Shown piece after piece: positions 61,064-64,000 of a DNA stretch of 64,000 bases. The notes under the pieces were generated by a model. The model worked only from the letters and a program-made list of their open reading frames with translations, was not told where the DNA came from and searched no databases. Numbering within the stretch: position 1 is the first letter of the stretch; every line of letters starts with the position of its first letter. This stretch comes from Comamonadaceae bacterium (lineage in GTDB: Bacteria > Pseudomonadota > Gammaproteobacteria > Burkholderiales > Burkholderiaceae_C), in NCBI GenBank assembly GCA_004144865.1, contig SEAY01000028.1, positions 1 to 64,000 on the forward strand, written 5' to 3'. The translations under genes and the position numbers were made by a program.

Positions 61064-61702
61064 ATGATCGACAAGGACGACATCACCGGCCTCATCCTCG
61101 CCGGCGGCCGCGGCTCACGCATGGGCGGAGTCGACAAGGGCCTCCAGAACTTCCGCGGCATGCCGCTCGCGTTACACACGCTGATGCGGCTCGGACCGCA
61201 GGTGGGGACCGTGATGGTCAACGCCAACCGCAACCTGTCCGCCTATGAGTCGTTCGGCGCCGAGGTGTGGCCGGACGTGATCTCCGACTACGCCGGCCCG
61301 CTGGCCGGCTTCCTCACCGGGCTGGAGCGCTGCGAGACCGAGTACCTGGTGACGGTGCCGTGCGACACACCGCTCTTCCCGCCGGACCTGGTGGCGCGCC
61401 TGGCCGAGGCGCTGGAGCGCGAAGGCGCCGAGATCGCGATGGCCGCGGCGCGCGAGGAAGACCCCGGATCGGAGTCCGGGGCAGGCTCCCAGGTGCGCAC
61501 GCAGCCGGTGTTCTCGCTGATGAAGCGCGACGTGATGGAAAGCCTGGTGAAGTTTACGCAGAGCGGCGGCCGCAAAATCGACGCCTGGACGGGCGAGCAC
61601 AAGACCGTGGTCGTACCCTTCGATCGCGAAGGCGACGAGCGCTCGGCTTTCTTCAACGCCAATACGCTCGAGGAGCTGCACCGCCTCGAGCAGGCGCCAT
61701 GA
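61064..61702 (+). CDS. mobA: molybdenum cofactor guanylyltransferase, with a repeat inserted in frame
   Basis: 212 residues. Adds GMP to molybdopterin. The N-terminal motif [21 protein letters not shown] is intact, as are the PCDTPLFP metal site and the C-terminal [10 protein letters not shown]. An unusual segment, [11 protein letters not shown] (about residues 133-143), is encoded by a copy of an intergenic repeat. It lies in a loop region before QPVFSLM and leaves the frame open. The gene is probably functional. The stop overlaps moeA as ATGA. Confidence 0.92.
   Translation: MIDKDDITGLILAGGRGSRMGGVDKGLQNFRGMPLALHTLMRLGPQVGTVMVNANRNLSAYESFGAEVWPDVISDYAGPLAGFLTGLERCETEYLVTVPCDTPLFPPDLVARLAEALEREGAEIAMAAAREEDPGSESGAGSQVRTQPVFSLMKRDVMESLVKFTQSGGRKIDAWTGEHKTVVVPFDREGDERSAFFNANTLEELHRLEQAP
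61460..61489. repeat. REP-like repeat inside mobA
   Basis: GACCCCGGATCGGAGTCCGGGGCAGGCTCC nearly equals the intergenic copy at 50091-50119 (GA...AA difference in the loop). The 7-base arms CCCCGGA/TCCGGGG form a hairpin. It is read through in the mobA frame. Confidence 0.8.
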
Positions 61703-62964
61703 GCACCATCGCGGAGATCGCCGCGCAGCTGCAGGGCTATGACCCGCAGGCGCTCTCGGCCGAGGATGTGGGCGAGTTCCTGGCGCGCCTGGTGGCGCCT
61801 GTCGACGAGACGGAGAGCGTGGGCGTGTTCGATGCGCTCGGCCGCGTGCTCGCCGAAGACCTGGTCTCGCCGATCAGCGTGCCGCCGCACGACAACTCCG
61901 CCATGGACGGCTTCGCCTTGGCCGGCGCGCAGCTCGTGCGAGGTGCGCTGCAGCTGGAAGTGGTGGGCACCGCGCTCGCGGGCAAGGCCTGGCAGGGCGA
62001 GGTGCGCAGCGGCCAGTGCGTGAAGATCATGACCGGGGCCATCATGCCGGCCGGACTCGATACGGTGGTCCCGCAGGAATTCACCAAGACGCTGGCCGAC
62101 GGACGCGTCGAAGTGCCCGCGGGCCTGCTGCAGCCCGGCGACAACCGCCGCCACAAGGGCGAGGACCTGATGGAAGGCCGCCCTGCCCTGCACGCCGGCG
62201 AACGGCTGGGCCCTGCGGCGTGCGGGCTCATTGCCAGCCTGGGCATCGCGCAGGTGCCGGTGCGCCGGCGGCTGCGTGTGGCTTACTTCTCCACCGGCGA
62301 CGAGATCCTGTCGCTCGGCGAGCCACCGCGCGAAGGCGCGGTGTACGACAGCAACCGCTACACGGTACACGGCCTGCTGACGCGCCTGGGCTGCGAGGTG
62401 ATCGATCTCGGCGTGGTGCGCGACGAGCCCGCGAAGCTGGAACAGGCGTTCCGCGACGCCGCCGCGCGCGCCGATGCCATCATCACCAGCGGTGGCGTGA
62501 GCGTCGGCGAAGCGGACTTCACCAAGGCCATGATGAAGAAGCTGGGCGACGTGGCGTTCTGGAGGATCGCGATGCGGCCGGGGCGGCCCATGGCCGTGGG
62601 CAAGATCGGCGAGTCCGTGCTGTTCGGCCTGCCGGGGAATCCGGTGGCGGTGATGGTGACCTTCCTGGCCTTCGTGCGCCCTGCGCTGCTGCGCATGATG
62701 GGCGCGCGCGTGACGGCGCCGGTGTACCTGAAGGCGAAGAGCGTAGAAGCGATGCGCAAGAAGCCCGGGCGCACGGAGTACCAGCGCGGCACGGTCGTCC
62801 GCACCGAAGACGGTGCGCTGGAAGTGCGCACCACCGGCAACCAGGGATCCGGCGTGCTCAGTTCGATGGTGCAGGCGAATGGATTGATCGTGCTGCATCA
62901 CGACCAGGGCAACGTTGCGCCGGGGGAACTGGTGGACGTGATGATGTTCGACGGTGCGGTCTGA
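61699..62964 (+). CDS. moeA: molybdopterin molybdenumtransferase
   Basis: 421 residues from the ATG at 61699, overlapping mobA; the earlier track frame is a mobA shadow. Inserts molybdate into adenylylated molybdopterin. The motifs are [32 protein letters not shown] and [14 protein letters not shown]. It ends the moaA-mobA-moeA set. Confidence 0.95.
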   Translation: MSTIAEIAAQLQGYDPQALSAEDVGEFLARLVAPVDETESVGVFDALGRVLAEDLVSPISVPPHDNSAMDGFALAGAQLVRGALQLEVVGTALAGKAWQGEVRSGQCVKIMTGAIMPAGLDTVVPQEFTKTLADGRVEVPAGLLQPGDNRRHKGEDLMEGRPALHAGERLGPAACGLIASLGIAQVPVRRRLRVAYFSTGDEILSLGEPPREGAVYDSNRYTVHGLLTRLGCEVIDLGVVRDEPAKLEQAFRDAAARADAIITSGGVSVGEADFTKAMMKKLGDVAFWRIAMRPGRPMAVGKIGESVLFGLPGNPVAVMVTFLAFVRPALLRMMGARVTAPVYLKAKSVEAMRKKPGRTEYQRGTVVRTEDGALEVRTTGNQGSGVLSSMVQANGLIVLHHDQGNVAPGELVDVMMFDGAV

Positions 62965-63020
62965 GGGCTCGGCGTGGATGGCGCCTCGCATCTCTCGCGT
63001 TGCCGAACGTTAGACCTCAC

Positions 63021-63464
63021 ATGAAGTCCTTCGCGCGCCCTTGCCTCCTCTGCCTGGCCCTTGCCGCGCCGAGCGGCTATGCGGTTGCCCCAGACCCCTC
63101 GCTCGTTGGCTGTTGGCGCGCGGTCAAGATCGTCTTGTACGCCCAGGACGGTTCGAGAACCGAGGACACCTCCGGGCGTTGCACCCTCCAATTCAAGGAC
63201 GATCAATTCGAATCCACATGCGGGACGACCACTGGGACGATGACAACCACCTACCAGTATCGGGTCGTACGACCGAATGTCTATTCGGCCACCATGGCGG
63301 GCAGCACCTACAGGACGAGCCTGCTTGGGACCACGCGTGAGTACGAATACCGCGTTGACGGTGATCGCCTTGTCACCGTGACCAGTACGCAAGCCGGTTC
63401 GCCTGCGTCTCCAACGGTGGCGCCGCGGGTGGAGTCGGAAGCAACGAGGATGCCGTGCCCCTGA
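63021..63464 (+). CDS. small secreted hypothetical protein
   Basis: 147 residues from the ATG at 63021; the track's 62016 start is a moeA shadow. A Sec signal peptide ends at about GYAVA. The mature part starts PSLVGCWRAVKIVLYAQDGS, followed by beta-strand-rich sequence with two cysteines, similar in style to lipocalin-like or YodA-type small proteins. No family is certain. It has more A/T-ending codons than the genes upstream, so it may be of other origin. Confidence 0.65.
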   Translation: MKSFARPCLLCLALAAPSGYAVAPDPSLVGCWRAVKIVLYAQDGSRTEDTSGRCTLQFKDDQFESTCGTTTGTMTTTYQYRVVRPNVYSATMAGSTYRTSLLGTTREYEYRVDGDRLVTVTSTQAGSPASPTVAPRVESEATRMPCP

Positions 63465-63553
63465 GGCCTGACAGGTCGGCCGACACGACGTACCATCGGC
63501 CGGCTTCGCCCATCTCCTGTCCGCCGGTCATTTCCAACCTTGGACGTCACGAT

Positions 63554-63844
63554 ATGGCCCCAGTCCGTCCTACGCAGCATGAACGCGTGGAGTCGGCGTG
63601 GGCCGCCCACGTGTCGCTGCATCGGGAGCTCGTGGGTGCCACACTCGTGCGGAAGCAAGACGAAGACTCTGGTGATGCACCTCTGCAGACGCATCGAATC
63701 TATCGGTCGACCGAGGGAGCCTACTACCTCTTCATTTGCACGGCCGGTCAGCCGGGGTACCTCACACAGCTCACCACCGAGCGAGTCAAGAATGCCTTGC
63801 GCTCCACTCCCGAGATCTTCGCGAAGGAGTTCGGCTGTGATTGA
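63554..63844 (+). CDS. hypothetical protein
   Basis: 96 residues from the ATG at 63554 (MAPVRPTQHERVESAW); the track's 63455 start overlaps the previous gene and lacks support. No signal or membrane segment. A central ATLVRKQDEDSG and a C-terminal ERVKNALRSTPEIFAKEFG suggest a small soluble fold. I do not recognise it. Its base use is less GC-biased than the core genes. Confidence 0.5.
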   Translation: MAPVRPTQHERVESAWAAHVSLHRELVGATLVRKQDEDSGDAPLQTHRIYRSTEGAYYLFICTAGQPGYLTQLTTERVKNALRSTPEIFAKEFGCD

Positions 63845-63931
63845 TGGAGGCTCGGTGACGTCTGACAGAACGGTCCGGACCCAAGCCGGATCACCTTGAC
63901 GGTAGACCGCACAACCAGTCCCCTCCCTGCC

Positions 63932-64000
63932 GTGAAGTACGTTGCGAACTTCCTTTTCTACTGTGTTGTGGCGATCTTCACGACAGTCGGATTTGGGTTC
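63932..64000 (+). CDS. start of a hydrophobic protein, cut by the window end
   Basis: An open frame from a GTG at 63932 (or an in-frame TTG at 63896) reads VKYVANFLFYCVVAIFTTVGFGF to the window edge. That looks like an N-terminal membrane segment or signal anchor. Only 23 residues are visible, so it could be chance. Confidence 0.35.
   Translation, partial: MKYVANFLFYCVVAIFTTVGFGF

Overview
GC-rich window with overlapping, translationally coupled operons, GTG/TTG starts, one tRNA-Asn and short inverted intergenic repeats. The gene content and order (ilvIHC-pssA-leuA, cysI-DUF934-cysH-cysD-cysN, nadE-glnB, sigma factor-DUF3619-DUF3106-RDD, aat-bpt) suggest a betaproteobacterium of the Burkholderiales, most like Comamonadaceae (Ramlibacter/Variovorax relatives). 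This is inferred from remembered gene order and protein style, not from a search. No rRNA, CRISPR array, insertion sequence or prophage gene was seen, and no gene-free stretch exceeds 300 bases.

Layout. 1-13.8 kb (+): a six-gene glycogen/trehalose operon, glgB-glgC-glgX-treZ-(malQ-treY fusion)-glgA, almost entirely coupled by 4-base overlaps. It holds routes for making glycogen, debranching it and converting malto-oligosaccharides to trehalose. 13.8-15.9 kb: a DM13-domain membrane protein coupled to a LysR regulator, divergent from an FMN azoreductase. 15.9-25.6 kb: sulfur assimilation (sulfate-binding protein, yggX, a shortened mnmC, then cysI-DUF934-cysH-cysD-cysN), followed by a ferredoxin and a ferredoxin-NADP reductase. 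25.7-31.9 kb: tRNA-Asn, a repeat-bearing lipoprotein, a P-type ATPase with a universal stress protein and a periplasmic binding protein, small ORFs, and two convergent PilZ proteins. 32.0-35.5 kb: the N-end-rule transferases aat and bpt, an IclR regulator and a PbpG-type peptidase.

35.6-43.4 kb (-): branched-chain amino acid genes ilvI-ilvH-ilvC-pssA-leuA2-leuA. The second isopropylmalate synthase (leuA2) has lost its catalytic N-terminus, and a leucine-rich leader-like mini-ORF sits directly before it. 43.6-46.8 kb (+): an ECF sigma factor, DUF3619, DUF3106, RDD, dgkA and a LOG-family hydrolase. 46.9-53.2 kb: nadE-glnB, a FemAB/GNAT-like protein, and divergent soluble and membrane pyrophosphatases. 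53.2-59 kb: a TetR regulator with two clear operators facing a PF10118 protein, an aldehyde dehydrogenase, and an envelope cluster containing an M48 protease. 59.1-63 kb: an SDR and the molybdopterin genes moaA-mobA-moeA. The last kilobase holds poorly recognisable small genes with weaker GC bias.

The most unusual observations are the MalQ-TreY fusion, the leuA2 whose N-terminus and expected attenuator are missing behind a leader peptide, a REP-like repeat embedded in frame in mobA, a repeat that supplies a stop codon, paired inverted repeats flanking terminators, and the TetR operators.
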